Below are positions 36,601 to 51,600 of a stretch of 64,000 nt of DNA, piece after piece; the first letter of the stretch is position 1, and the number at the start of each line of letters is the position of its first letter. Location of the stretch: NCBI GenBank assembly GCA_030141605.1, contig JAQGDQ010000259.1, positions 248,001 through 312,000 of the forward strand, given 5' to 3'. Position numbers and translations under genes: made by a program. The notes below the pieces were generated by a model. That model did no database searches. It had not been told where the DNA came from and saw only the letters and a program-made list of their open reading frames with translations. The stretch comes from Tubiluchus corallicola (taxonomy: Eukaryota; Priapulida; Priapulimorpha; Priapulimorphida; Tubiluchidae).

Positions 36601-39600
36601 TAGTTCGAAATTGCAAACACAAATATAATGTTTTTTTCATTGTGAGATTTTCATATTATTAAAAATTGCTTTTAAACGATGTATGGCAATCTTAAATGCA
36701 TGTTTATTAACTGCAATTAAAACTTCCATTGTTCAGTAAATATACTAATTGATGTTAGACAATTATTTTACATTATTACTTCCAGAACCACAAATGATTA
36801 TTAAGTACCTGCAATGTGCCAAATATTAAATGTTCAGTTCCTGTATCCTCTTACCTTCTCGAAACAAGGACGTATACGTAATGCAATATTGATAAGAATG
36901 CTGCGCACATTACACTCGTCAATCCCAGAAAGCACTTTTGACAACCCAGACATAGCTGCTAGAGTTACATCATCTTCAGTATCTTCCCTATCATCCATAC
37001 CAGCCATCATGGCAGACAAAACTGTTGTAGAGTACTTATCAGTCTACAGAGGAAGCAATTACACGACTATTATTTTCTGACAACTTATGGTATGCTGAGG
37101 TGAAAAAGATGTTGTTCATAAGGTGGTAATGGTCATAAGGTAAGCGAAATGGTTTTAAGGCAATGTTTTTAGGAATAGAGAATTGGTCAGGAAAATCCCT
37201 GTAAAACATTTTTTGTATAACTATGATTAAAATCAATAATGCACAAACTTTCCACACAGTGTTCATTAGCCTCCATGATAGCAAATAATAAGTGCATAAT
37301 AGTAAGACTATGAGCGAGGTAATAAGCACGTAAGGGGTATAAGATAACCAAAGAATTGGCAATGCTAATGTGTGTTATAGTTCCCCAGTGATAAATCGTC
37401 AAATTTTAACTTGAAACTACACAACTGGTATTTGTTCTTTGGGTCAGGTCTGCTTATACAAAAAACTATCTAAGCTTACAAGACTTACATATAATTTTCC
37501 ATAAGAAAATACATCATTGAACCACCAAAAATAGCATGTGGTCAGTGCCAAAATGACCCAATGCAGTTACTGTTACGAGTGTGTTTAACTGTTAGTCTAT
37601 TTACCTGACCACTGCCAGCAGCAGCAATGTTCCCAAGACCACGAATACAGTACATCCGTACAACTTGAGATGGATCCACAAGCCTCGACATCAAACTGTT
37701 CATAAGCACTTCAATAAGTGCTTGATCTACTTTTCCGCAGTGAGCTAGTAACTAGGCAAAAACAAAATACGTTTCATTGCATTTAAAATACAGTTTATAT
37801 TACTCGTGTAATCAGCAATAAACATCTGCTAATGGTATAGGTTTTTCTAGAAAGCTGTTCTTATTAGTTCAAAATCACACAGAAAATCAATAGCTTGTTG
37901 TCGGCTAATAAATACTGCTCTTAACCGATAATGGCCACAAATTTTGGAGACACTGCAAATGCCAGTTTATCAAAATGCATAAAAGAAGATTTGTGTTGTG
38001 ATTTGTGATTCTGAATTTGACTATGCTTTCTTGCTAGTAGAATTTACAACGCACGATATATATTCGTCACTGAACTTCGGATTTTGACGATACTTCATTC
38101 ATAACCCATGTGTTTACATTATGTGTGTGTTTGCACTGTATTTAAGTATCTTGATGGCAAAAATTCTATAAAATTTTTTTCCTTACACGCATTGTATAGT
38201 TAATTTTATTCCTGCTGACAAAATTATGTTGAGGTAGTCATCGATTATGTCGAGGTAGTCATCGACTTATGACGTATGTGACTCTACGACTAGTTCAACA
38301 TTATGACTCGACATCAATTTAATTAATTAGTTATACAAAACCAAGTATGGCTTATATTTCCTTCTATTTTTTAAAAGTTAACTTTCAATCCTATCTGTTT
38401 CGATAACTTTATCGTAGGCATCGCACGCACACACAACGTCTTGTGTGTAGGGGTACAATGCTTTAATATATGAGTCCAACTCACCTTACGACCAATCTGT
38501 ACGCACATACTATGATCGTAAGTCGACGACTATCTGCATAATGGATAACGGATAGTTTCAAAGTGCACATCAACAAAGCTTGGCCTGCGTAAGACGGCTC
38601 ACTAAGTTGCCTTGCATGACAAAAATTAATAATGCCTGGCAATGCAAAACTCTCAGTTGTCCTGCCATGCAAAAATTAATAATGCTTGTCCCATAAATCA
38701 AACATTTTATGACATTTATTCGTGACAATATTCAACGAAAAGCTAAAGTCAACCAAAGTTTGCAATGAAAATTCAAATTTGAAACATAGATTTTCTTTCT
38801 TGTAAAAATGCATCTTTCTCTGATTGATCCTCTTATGCCAATTCTTCTTCTTTCTTTTCTTTATGTGCTTGTTTTTTAGCAAACAAATCTTGCGTCAATT
38901 GCACAGACTCTTTTTATCTGCTTCTTTTCAATACTATAAAACATTAACAACATCATGTTTTACTTCTGAACTTCGTTTTCTATGTGGGTTACTTTCACAA
39001 AAAATTTGAAGCCCAGAGTCAATACTGTATTTAAAAGCTTCATGTAAACATATAACACTAATCATTTCTGTTTAGCATGGCTGCAAAATACTTCTAGCAT
39101 TGCTGTTTTTCCAATAACATGCATGCAACTGAGGTGAACGCAGCTATAATTAATCCAGTAATATAACATGAGAGATTTCTATCAAAAGAATTTCATCTTT
39201 ATGCACAAGGAGGAAAACTAGAAATTAGTGAGTGGTCAACAATGAATCATCGTTGCCAACATCTGACTACAAAGTAAGGCAAATTATTAATAAAGTGATT
39301 TCTATTAATATGCCTTCTTCACAAAATGTGAGCGCAGTAAAACAAACCTTGTTGGCTGAAAAAATCGTCGTTAAATTAAACATGCATCACCAAGTGAATA
39401 AAAGGTGTCAAAAGATCCGCATCGTTAAAATGAATATCGTTAAACCAGAAGTCGTTAAGTGAGGACTTACTGTATATCAAATCCCACTACGTTTTTATAT
39501 AACTCACCTCACCCAAAAAGGCAATAGCAACAATTCGCTGTGTTTCATATACGCTGCCAAGTGACTGGTTAACAGTAGTGATGACTGAAGTGACAACTTC

Positions 39601-42600
39601 TGGGTTATGCTCTGCCAATGCCCTAGAAATTTGAGACAAAAATATGTAACATACAATTATATATCATGTAATATAAATCACATTGGTATTTGTAAAGCTA
39701 TAAATAGATGTACCTGGCAAGGTCACAAACTGAAGACGGAAGTTCGGAAACCTTTGAAAATGATTCCCAGTCTTTATACGCTATATCAGCGAGTATTGCT
39801 TCTCCTTTGGTACATCGTAGAAAACTCTGCAAGCTTTCTGTAGCTATTCTGTCAAACAATTAAATGCAAAACACTGAAATAAGTCCAAACACGTATCTAA
39901 TGCAAAACAGTGTAAGATATTGTATGAAATTAACAATTTTTTTATGCAACGTGAAACCGGATGTTGCAAAAATTCCTTATTATTCTTAAAATTTATTAAA
40001 AATCTATATCAATTATAACAGGAACCAAATGAAAATTTGGTGGTTGAGTAAACAATTCATGAAAATTTTAGTGGTCCATGTCTTTAACTACTTATTAATA
40101 GCAACATTTCTGTAAAGCTGGCTGACACTGATAATTTTGATCCCTTTGCCACTGTTTCGGTTAATGAATATGGTATGATTTCTACAAATTATTAATCATC
40201 ACATAATGCTGTATTTAATTATACTGTAAAATAAAGCAAATGGAGCTTATACACATGTCATGGTGTACTTGTGAAGAAAGCGTAAAAAACAGCAGTAAAA
40301 GTGAAATTATAGAATAAAGTAACTAACCAGGTATCTAATCCATCGTGCTGTTGTCATTACGAAGCAGGTGCTGACGTGGAAAACGCACCTGCCCATCGAC
40401 CCACTGAACCGACGAGGCGTTTCCATAGCGACTGTTTTACACATGGTGTTCAACACCACTATGCAATGGCTTCGTATGGACAATACCACCACAGTGTAGA
40501 GGGGTGGGTCGAAAATAAATTGGCATTTCGCTCCATATCATTGATTCTTGCATTATCATTATGTAAAAAGTGAAAGTAAATTACATACTTACTTACCATA
40601 GATTAAAAAGTTTAACTAAACTTACTTGTGTGGTTGTACTGCAATTGCTGAACTTCCAAATAAGGATGATAAGTGCTTTGACTTAGCCTGGCTCTTGCTG
40701 CCCTTCTTTCTCGCGATATCATCATCTTTTTCTTCTGGTTGAGGTGGCTTTGTTTCTGCCATGGCACCCACAGAAAGTAATAATGCAGCAAAAATTCTAG
40801 CATATCTGCGCATCACCATTTCGTGAACTCCTTCAGTGTTAAATACTTCTGTGAGTGCACATAAAACCTGCAACATCAAAACACAAATAACAATAACACC
40901 ACAACCAAAAAATTGGCAGTTCTTTCATTTAATACTGCAGCATGTTATTTACTGTAACAAGATTTGCAAAATTGTGATACATACTGAGATAAATGCAGAC
41001 TTTGGAATTAAGTGAAAAGACTTTATACCATTAAGTATTTCACTCATTTCAATAGACTTGTCTAATGTCTATGTTACAAATAAACTGCAAAATATTATTT
41101 AAAAATTAGAATTTTAAAATTTAAAACTTGTGAACAAAAAGTCAAATAATATTTCCACACATTACTGATTTTATTTTTGTACTACCTGTTTTTATGTCAA
41201 ACCTTGATAAAATAAAATAATATAAAAGATAATTTATAGGATATATTAGAAAAGTTTGTTTTCACATTAATATCAAGTTGTAACAGTAATGTGAGTGATG
41301 ATGAAAAGGCAGAGAAAAATACACCGCAAAGCTACAATCGAGATTAATTCATAAATATATGTATTTAGTGGTAAACTTTAAGCCGTTCGCTACAACTTAA
41401 AAAATATACAGCAACAGACCACTTGCTAGTCAGCCAATAATAAGTTGTTTTGATTTACTCAGTTTTATTAAGGTGTTCAAAGGTACTGCGACAGTACCTA
41501 CACTGTAATGATATAACAAGGAATGCTTTGAAAACAACTTACACTTAATGGCTGTAAATGGGCAACGCGGATTGGCTTTACTTTCTCTTTTTCCCGCTTC
41601 TCAATGCTGAGAGGTTTCTCTGTATAAGGTACAGCATGCTCTAAAAATTCTAGCAACCTGTCAATCATGTCCTGAGCTGTTGTCGAAGCATCACTTGCTA
41701 AAACTTGCCAACAATCGTGAATAGATCTAAGGAAGGAAAATAATAAAAAGAGTGACCGAATTAAACAAGTTTCAAGAGTACATGCGTTCACTAGCAAAAA
41801 CATCCACAAGTCAGCAATTAAGCTTTTCTAGTTATTCACATATGCTGAACACCCATTTCATGATTATCACTTTGATACCAAGATTTTTACTCTTGGTTAT
41901 TTCTTAGATAAGATAATCCATGTTGAAGTTGAGATGCAGGCTGCATACTGAAAAACATAACCTTGAGAAAATACATGTTAAAGTTTGCATTGTTTTTTTG
42001 TCATAGCAGCCGTACAAAAGCTTTGTTGTTACGGACTTTGCAAGAACACATTGAAGTTATGTTTAAATCCTGTGGACGGCTCATCCAGATGAAGATCTGA
42101 ACTTGGGAAGAGAAAAAACTGCAAGCAAAATGATTGCTATAATAAGCAACTATGGGAGTTTGGAAATACAGCATTTTTTGCAATTGCAATGGTAGTTTTT
42201 AGACACCAGAAGAGGCTAAGGGGTTATAAAATTAAATTTTTAATGCTTTTCAAACAATTTCCTGATAATTTGATGCTAGAAGATAAAAGTCCAATATTTA
42301 GTGTCTGTTTTTATAAAAGCAAAAAATTGACATTTGAGTGAATTTTTGGTGAATTCTACTTTGAAGCATCATAATATAGTTTAAGTATGTCAAAATGTGC
42401 ACGGCTTTAGTTTGCAAGCACACATATTATCCTTCATTTTTATATTTATCCTTACTTATATGGACGGGTTTAGTTTGCAAGCACACATATTATCCTTTAT
42501 TTTTATATTTATCCTTACTCATACTACTACAAATCTGCTGCATGAATTTTTCTAATTTATTATAACTAACCCTAACCTAATTATTAACTTCATTCTGTTT

Positions 42601-45600
42601 ACCGCATATTAAATAGATTTAGTAACCGAATGATGCTACTAAACCAATTGTTCCTACATCTTGAAAGGGTGGCTGATTCGAAAATTTTAATTTTTCACCA
42701 GCCTTTTTCCTTTCTGTTAGTTATTTACAGCGTTTCTGTTATTTGATATTGATATTATAAGAAAAAATCTCAATCTGAATCTTTATATCAATTTTAGTTG
42801 TCTTTAACAGATTACAACAAAAGTGTTATTCTTGAATGTAAACCTATTTTGCTGGAATCGCACAAACAAAAAAATCTTAGTGTAATTATGATGTACAACG
42901 GGTATGTGCTATTTAGCTACAAAGCAAGCAACTTTATTAATTGTACAAATCAACGTACGTGTCAAATGGAATAGGATACTTTAGCAAGCTATTGACAACC
43001 TCAAGCAAGTGGTGGTAAGCTAAGCTTCTCACACATCGCAAGGTTCCAATTCTGGTTTGTGGAAAGCTTATTTCTGACAATTTTAACTTTAGATCTTCTA
43101 AAAATGTTTCCACCTAAACAAATAAATATGCTGTTAGCAAATATACTTTTCACAGATTCTTATCCATGCGTTCCCATGACTTATCCAAAATTCCTGTCTA
43201 GCGAAAAAATTAAATATGTGTCATACATCACAGATTGATATTACATTTTCTTGAAAAAAATGGCCAAAAAACTTAAAAAGCTCTTACTGCATGTCGTGTG
43301 TAATGTTTTGCTGCATCACTTATTTAGTCCAAGAAGCTATACTAGTGCTTAAAGAACAAGATAGTAGAGTAGCTCTAAAAAAATTCACACTGGAGTTTTG
43401 AATCTCCATGTGCAATATTCTTATATATAAAACTCACTTTTGCAGTGGCACTACATAAAACTTGAAAATTTTTATAATGGTCATAAATTTGCAAGTCTAT
43501 AATGGTAGGTCAAACTACGAAACAACGGCAGGAAATTCTGTTACTACATTTACATTCCGTAAAAACGGGAAAGAACTGGGGTTGCACTTAATGGTCTTTT
43601 CTCACAATTTTTCGTAAGTGGTGAATCGTCGGTCACAGACATCAAACTAGCTTTGTCATTTGTGAAAGTTAATTAAATAACTAAGAATAACTCTCTTCTG
43701 CTAATCCGAGCCTTTAAAAAATTACGTGATGCTAAATGGCCTTCATTTTTGTAAACATTTTGAATCACAATAAAAAAATTTGTTGATTCTTTGATTTGTG
43801 TGTTTGGTCCAGCAAGTGTGTAAATGCACTCACCTTAGAAAGTTTTAAATATTTAACATTTGGTTTTTATGCATTAAAAAACTGCATTATCTTTGCTATG
43901 ACCCTGTCTTTAATTTTGTCAGCATTGCTTGTGTGATGTTCTATCTAACTAGTAATATAAAGCAGTTTAAACCAAGATGACAGATAAACTATTTTAATTA
44001 ATAAAAGATAATAATAGTAATAATATACATCAAATTTATGTAGCACCCCAAATATATAAAAATACTCAATTGTACATCACAACCAAATATTTTACAAAGC
44101 CTAAAATAAATCATACACTTACACACACTATAACTTCATAAGAAAGCCTTAAAATGTAAATTAAAAATCAATAATAAATCTAGTTAGCAAAATGCAGGCA
44201 AAATTAAAATCCAATTCAATTACCATAATCTAGATTCTAGATTAATAAGATACGTCTTGAGCAATTTTTTAAATGTAATTATATTATTGCAACTTCTAAT
44301 ATTCAGTGGAAGGCTGTTCCAAACAGTTGGAGCGGCATGGGAAAAGCCACGCATACCTAGAGTTTTTGTTTGCGCCCTGGGCACAAGTAGATTTTTATAG
44401 CCAGATCTTAAGTTTCTGGATTGTGTGAAAACACTAATCAGTCCTGCAAAATAGCACAAAGCTTGGCCAAGTTAACATTTAAATGCCAGCACAGTAATTG
44501 TGAATTTGATTCTAGATTGTACTGGAATCTAGGGCCAGTAATGTTGGAGTTATATACTCATACGATGCTTAAAAAGTTATAAACAGGGAGTGCTATCAAA
44601 GAGGCATTTCTATACCTGTGTATGTAACTCAGATCCTCGTGATTTCAAAACTGTATTCAACACAACACAAGCACCAGAGCTGCTCTTCTCTTGAGTGTCC
44701 AGTAGACCATTCAGTACCGACTGCAGAAATGATGGCAGTTGGTCAACTTGAACTTTCTTGGCCAACACCTAGAAACACGTGCAGGTAATCATTATTTTCA
44801 TCACAAGGCAAGAATTCAGCTATAGTAAACTACGTATAACTCGAACACATCGGGATCTAAGTCAAACATTAAACAACAATTTTTATGAATAATCAAAAAT
44901 AAAATGACTAGTCCACTTCTAGTGTAGTCTGGGAAGCATGGTTAATAGAATTCGGCAATAATAATATTGTGATCTACATTAAACACTTTCTGGTTGTTTA
45001 AGCCATGTTTTGTGCAGCACGCTAACCTAAGTTAAGGTAATAAGTAATACAAGAAATCTTAGTTTTTTTTAAACTAGGAGTTAAAATCGTAACGTGGTGC
45101 ATACTTTCGAGTAGGATTTCTCACTTAGAAGGCTATTCGAGACTCAAGTTTCAGATAAGGAGCTGGGTAATTTAAGTTAAACTCCTATAAACTGTACTGG
45201 GAATTCGGTTTGAGTTACGTGATAATTTGAGTTACAGATTTCAAGTTACGCAATGCTCGGTAAAGGGAAAAACAACAATTACCTTTGCTAAGTCATTAAC
45301 AGTACTGAAAAGAACACTGGCATCATCCTGCACACACCGACTCCTCAGTTCTGACAAAGCAGAGATTAATGGATCTTCAGTTTCACGTACATTTCCTGCA
45401 AAACACAATTAAGTGTACTACTTTTGATCAATTAAATTATACTTAGAAGTACTCAGAAGAGAAAATAAAAATACATAAAATAATACAAAAAATGTAGGTA
45501 AAAGATTTTGGTCAAAGAATGTAGAGTTTACCCGAAATTTACTATTCTATTAAAACACTGGTGCAAAAGAACTGCAGCCTGATACTTTAAAACAAATAGA

Positions 45601-48600
45601 AAAGGATTTCGTTTTGCAAAAATAAATTTTGCGAATAAGCTTTTCAGACATAAGAGTATGGTAAAAAGGTCTTAGAAGCATAAAAATGTGAGCAAAATGT
45701 GAAACCATAAAACTAATTGCAGCACACTGTTCCAAGTAGAATTTCACTATAACGCATTATTATTAACACAAACTTACATCAACGTGTGTCAATATTATCT
45801 GGAATGCAGTGCAACAAATAGCAAATAAAAGTTCATCATCAACTACGTTATTCAACAAATCCAACTGCAGCAATATAAAACCCCAAAACTGTCCACCATG
45901 TCAGTAATTTTCTGAAGTGCAATAGATAATGACAGAGGCCAAATCACATACCTATGTATACAATGCATTTATTTTGATACTAAAAATCGTAAAGCAATAC
46001 CTTGGTACAGGGAATTGATCTGTAAAAGATACTGAATGCAGTCAATGGCTGACTGTCGAACAGATATAGTAGGATCACTCACTCTTGGTACAAACAAGCC
46101 CAGCAGCCTACCATGCTCACCAAAAATGGTTGACTTCTAAATGATATAAGAAATGCATTAAATTACGTTACAGCAGATGGTGACTTTACAGCAATAAATA
46201 ATCCTGATTATATGGAAAAGTAAATGGAAACTTTTAAAAGTTTAAACATTAAAATAGTTCTCCAATTTCTATTAGTTGTTTACAACAAGCCGGCTGGAGA
46301 GATAGCGCTCAACGACTCAGACAGACAGACAGACAGAAATTCTAAGCTTTGCCACAGACATCTCTTGGATAATAATCCGAAGTACTTCAGGACCGATTTC
46401 CATCTTCATTACTGAAGCAATTTTGGAGAAGACAGATTTCAAAACCTAAAAGGTACCAATTTTAGAAGTTCTTTCTCTGTTGCTAGGCAATGTGGTCACC
46501 ACAGTAACCAAGTCTTTCACTGCACAACTAGAGCACAGACCCTACTAGCTGTGCAAGTTTGGCTGCAATTAAATTGACACTCTACGAAAAGTAGCGCAGA
46601 CAGACCTGCAGACAGATACAGGCTGAGAATAAGGGTCAACTAAGTTGAACCGTTGAACCACATACTGTATGAACATACCCCAACTCCAAATTCAAGCTTT
46701 TCGTGGAAAGTTGAGAGAAGAACCAAAACTGATTTAGCAGCACGATCTCTTTCATAGTATTCATTTGAACAGAGCCACTGCTCCAGATGCTAAAAAACAG
46801 AAAGTGTAAACTTTACAGCATATTTGCAAAAAAAAATAGACAAGAAAACTGCACAAAGACCACTAGAGACAATAATTTTATTGAGTTTATTGATATTATC
46901 ATTTTATTATTTAAGCAATTCATTATAAACAATAAGTTTGCACACTTGAATCACAACAAATCTGAAGATTTCGAAAGATAGCAATGCCTTGCTAAAGTGT
47001 TCATATATATGATTCTTTAAGCATGCAAGCCTTCAATAAAACTATGAAGTTTTCAGTGGCAACTTTATTTCTGCTAAAGTTAAGATTTCCAAATTATGAA
47101 ATTAGAGCAAGTTCAACACGAGACCTTCAACAACAAATCATATATCAACTAAAAAAAACGTGCACACAAGAATTTGCATGCATCAGCATCAACGTCAGCA
47201 GAGAAAAGTGTAGAAGTAGATCACAAACAACAAATAAGCTATTACTAGCTTAAAAAAGTCCGAAACAGTTGTGGTTGAAAGGTTTTAAGGAAAATTTATC
47301 GAAAATGAGTAGCAATGTTTTCAACATCACCAAAACCTATTGTTACACAAAAAATAGGATGCGGTTAAGAGAACTTATCATAGAGAATAAAAACCAACTG
47401 TACCGTTATAATGTGATTTAGATTAAAAGAGGAAACGTCCTTCAAAAGAAGTTCTTTAAAAAGCTCATTCAAGTTTGTCAATGTTCTTTGCAACAAATCT
47501 GCACGTTCAGAATCTTCAATCTGAAACATACAATTAAACTTTGTCAAACAATTAATTTCTATTAGGAAAAAAACTTACTCCGCAAGTTACTTATACATAA
47601 TTGTTTTTTATTGAATGTCTTCAAAAAGATGCTGTTAGAATTAACTGACCTTCGGCTTTAATTTTGACATCGTCATTGTTGTCGTCATCATTGTTGTTGT
47701 CATAGTCGTTGTCATCAATATCATATGCTAAGTCAACTGTAGACAATGAGCAGACAGAATTTCCAAATAAAAATAGCCTCTGTCCTTAAGATAGAGATTT
47801 AATCCAGCAGTAAAAAGCTAGATATTACTATGCCAGTGGCTTGACAGAACCACTTCTTAGCTATACAGAGCCATACCAAGGTTCCCTTTAGATTATAAGC
47901 ATTATGAGAAATCTTCAAATACGTAAATCAAGATTAAGAGTAATTTCAATAATTTTGCAAGCTGTAAGAGTAATTTAAACAATTTTGCAAGCTGTATAAA
48001 ACCGGCTTAGCTTTATGAAAAATACATATTTGAACTTGGTAGACCGTAAATTAAATTTGCATTGTACTAATACATTATAACAACATGCTAAAATCATTTC
48101 ACAGAGCATGACACAAACTAATGACAGGTATAGTTAATTTTCTTAATGAAAAACAAGATCTTTTTTATTCAATAACCTGAGCCTCCACCGGTAATGGGTA
48201 AACTGCTGCAGCAAACATTTCTATCATATCTGATGTTGCATCATCTCCCAGCTTAGGGTCCAGTTTTCTAATTTTTCTAGTCAAGAATTATTACAAGGAT
48301 AAACAAAGCTCACCTTAAATACTCGAAATTCTTTTACAAAGTGCTGTGGTAACAAAGATGAATGACACAACAAAATTAAAAAACAAGAAATTACCAAACT
48401 GGTAAAACTTTATGAAACTACCACATTTTTCAGACAATAAAAATATCACTTTAAGCTTAATAAAATTAGTCTATTGTTTAATAAAAAGCCACTCAAGTCA
48501 ATTTCGATTCAGTTCACTTCAATTTAGGTTTATTATGCAAATACTTCACTTACATTAATAGTACATTCATTCATTTTCCAAAGTCTGCTTTAAAGAACAC

Positions 48601-51600
48601 ACTATTGAAAAACACACACAAAATTACAAATCATTAGCAGCATTAGAAAACAAAGAGCAATGTAGAATCTTAAATTATTACTACTGCAAGCTATTAAGCT
48701 ATTGCTAGGGGTTCCTGATTTTACTATTTTTGCCCACGAGTGTGAATTTATCGTACAGACACACAGTAGTAAAAAATTGACACTACTATAATAATAATGA
48801 GAATATTAATGTAAACTAAAAAATGTCAGAGTTAGCAAAGGCAAAACTAGGCAATACTAATTTATCACATTTTAATTTTACGCATTACAACAACATTGTT
48901 TTAATACGTAGTTTATACTTGACTTTGATGTTAAAATAACTTTTGTGTTTTATCATTATGGTTTACATAACTTTTAACTTTTAACAGAAGTACAAGAAGA
49001 CTATAATCACATAATCACATAATTACACACACTCCAGCAGTATGTATACTTCTATCAAACATATTACTGGCAATTCCTTAGAATAATAATAGTCATTATG
49101 ACTATTATAAGGGAACACTCTTGTTATTACTATTTTTATTAATAATCTTTCACAATTCTGTACTTTTTCATCAGCATACAATCAAGTCAAGCAAAATAAG
49201 TGGCAAGGTTAGGGTCAAGAACATTTGAAGAATGTGAACAATAGTGTGAAGTGGCAGCTGAGCTGAAGTCCCAGTGGAGGTGTAAAACATTTTCGAACTT
49301 TCTAATTTGGTACAGCAAGTTCTCATTTAATGGTGCCCGTGCTTAGTGACATTTCGTTTTAACGACGCTATTTTTGACACTTTTCCACTTAACACTGAAT
49401 GTTTCGTTTTTATGATGATTTTTCTCTTGCAACATAATTTGAATACTTATACATAGCTAGCCATTATTGATTTTTGCTGCTGGAACACAACTGAATGTTT
49501 CTACATTGTTTCTTGTGGAAAGCATTGTTTCATTTAGCCATGTTTGGTTTAAGGAAGCGTTTTCCTGGAATGCATTAGAAACATTAAACGTGGACTTACT
49601 GTATTGCTTTTGTGCATTTATATGACAGAAGACCACACTTATTCACACACAAATTGCACAAATTAAAATTCATTGACCTAGCTTTTTCTTTCATGCTATC
49701 TAAACTCACATAAAATATAGTAAAGTTGAAAATCCAACAAAATTCTGCTCTCCCAGATTACCTGCACTTTGTCAAACTATATATGTTGACAATTACACCA
49801 AGAAAAAATACTCATAAATTTGCCATACATATAAACTATTGTACATCTACTAAAGCTGATAATACTAAAAGGATACACCATTGAAGTGCATGCTTTCATA
49901 GCCAGCTCTCTTGTTTCAGTTGTCAAATGCTTAGTGCTCTCATTTTTGACAAAAGCCTATTATAGTAAAATAAGTTACAACAAAACATATCAGTTTTCAA
50001 AGTGAATTTTTAGAAACTCTAAGTGTAATGCTATTTTATTAAAAAAAGTTAATAAATGAATCAATTCAGAAATGTCAAACCAACAAATGTAATTTCTTAT
50101 AATAACTGCACATTCTTTAAGAAGTTACGTCTTTCCCTCAAACTAGTCAGAGAACAGACAGACAGACAGACAAACTCAATTACCATATGAGGCTAGAAAG
50201 GAATTAAATGTTTCTATGATTTTAACTGCAGGATCTAAATATAACGTAATATCATTTAATATGACTAATTGGAAATCAATCGTCACTATACACATTACAT
50301 TTTTAATAAACAAAGTGAAATGTTTAGAAATAAGTACAGATGAACTGAAACCTTTGTTAATTCTTTTGTTCAATTAGACGAAAATCTGCAAAGGATTACT
50401 GTGCTACCACCTTCAAAGCTTTTCCACTAATGTAGACATTTCTAATATCAGAAGCTTTTAAAGTTAAAGGTTAACCGTTAATTGTTATATTGAGCTCATG
50501 AAGGTGTCCAGGCTTTTGATCTGTCGAGTTGAGAAACTCCAGTCGAAAGAGCTTCGAGAACTCATCCAATGGCAAGTCGGGCATCTTGCAATGAGATTCT
50601 TACAGTTCATGAGTTGTGAGAAAGGGCTGCATATTGTTGAAAAACTGTATTATTACTACTGAGAGAACAGTGTGATCCATATGGCGCTCTGAATTTCCGC
50701 TGAAGTTCAGTTGGTGATTGAATAAAAGTCTGCCTACTAAGACTCTACATCTTATTTCTATGTTACTGTCGTCACCATAGCAATGGAGTTCCAGTCAAAA
50801 GAGCAAAGGAAAAAATTTGATAAAACTAATAATCCGGTTCATGTAAGAGCTTGCTGAGAATGGGTAAAACTCAAGCAGAAATTGAAAAGTCAAAGTGTAT
50901 AGTGCCATATAACTTTTAAAACACCCATACATAACTGAAATGATACCATTATGTTGTTGATTAAGTTCCATCGTTGTGGCATTTCATAGGAAAATTTGAG
51001 ATGATCAGGATGAAGAGCTTTGCCTAGCAATTCCACTGACTGCATTAAGCTCATCTTTGCGTGCTCCTACGTAAAATGCTCTGTTCAGTATGCAAGTTTG
51101 CATTCTTTATAATTTCAGTAACAAAAGTAATTGTAATAATCACAAAATTATTATATAAGTACTTATAAGAATAGTAACAGAAATGATAATTTGTTACAAA
51201 TTACAAGTAGAAGAAAAGCAAAAAATTACTATGTACCCACTTGTTTACAAAAAGTAATTACCTTTGCATGTTGAAAGTGTGGAACGATTCCACGCAAAAT
51301 GTGGGTATCTAAATATGAGGTAAGCTGGTCTGGTTGAGCATAGAACGCAATGTATCCATAACACAGAATCACAGTAGCTTTATTCCGGTCAGAATCCGGA
51401 ACATCAGACGTATCTATTTTATCCTGATTAAGAAATACTTTAAAGAAATTTTTAAATATGGGTAAAATTTCAAAAAAGGCTATAGTGAACACTTTAGCAT
51501 TAACTAGTATTTTATTATAAACAGTAAATGTTTTCAGATTTTAAGGTTTTTACATTTATTAAAGATTACTAAAAGCATGTAAATGTTTATATAACATTTA

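Noticed and set aside
40312-40480. Extra MROH1 exon (minus strand, donor gttagt)
   Set aside because: One frame reads VRFPRQHLLRND, briefly like a human segment, but that region is already encoded by exon 26. Exons 26 and 27 join in phase without it.
45227-45412. 61-codon plus-strand frame
   Set aside because: Antisense shadow of MROH1 exon 22.
47671-47725. Asp/Asn-rich coding repeat on the minus strand
   Set aside because: It lies between MROH1 exons 18 and 19 that already join in phase, and no splice sites flank it; a simple repeat explains it.
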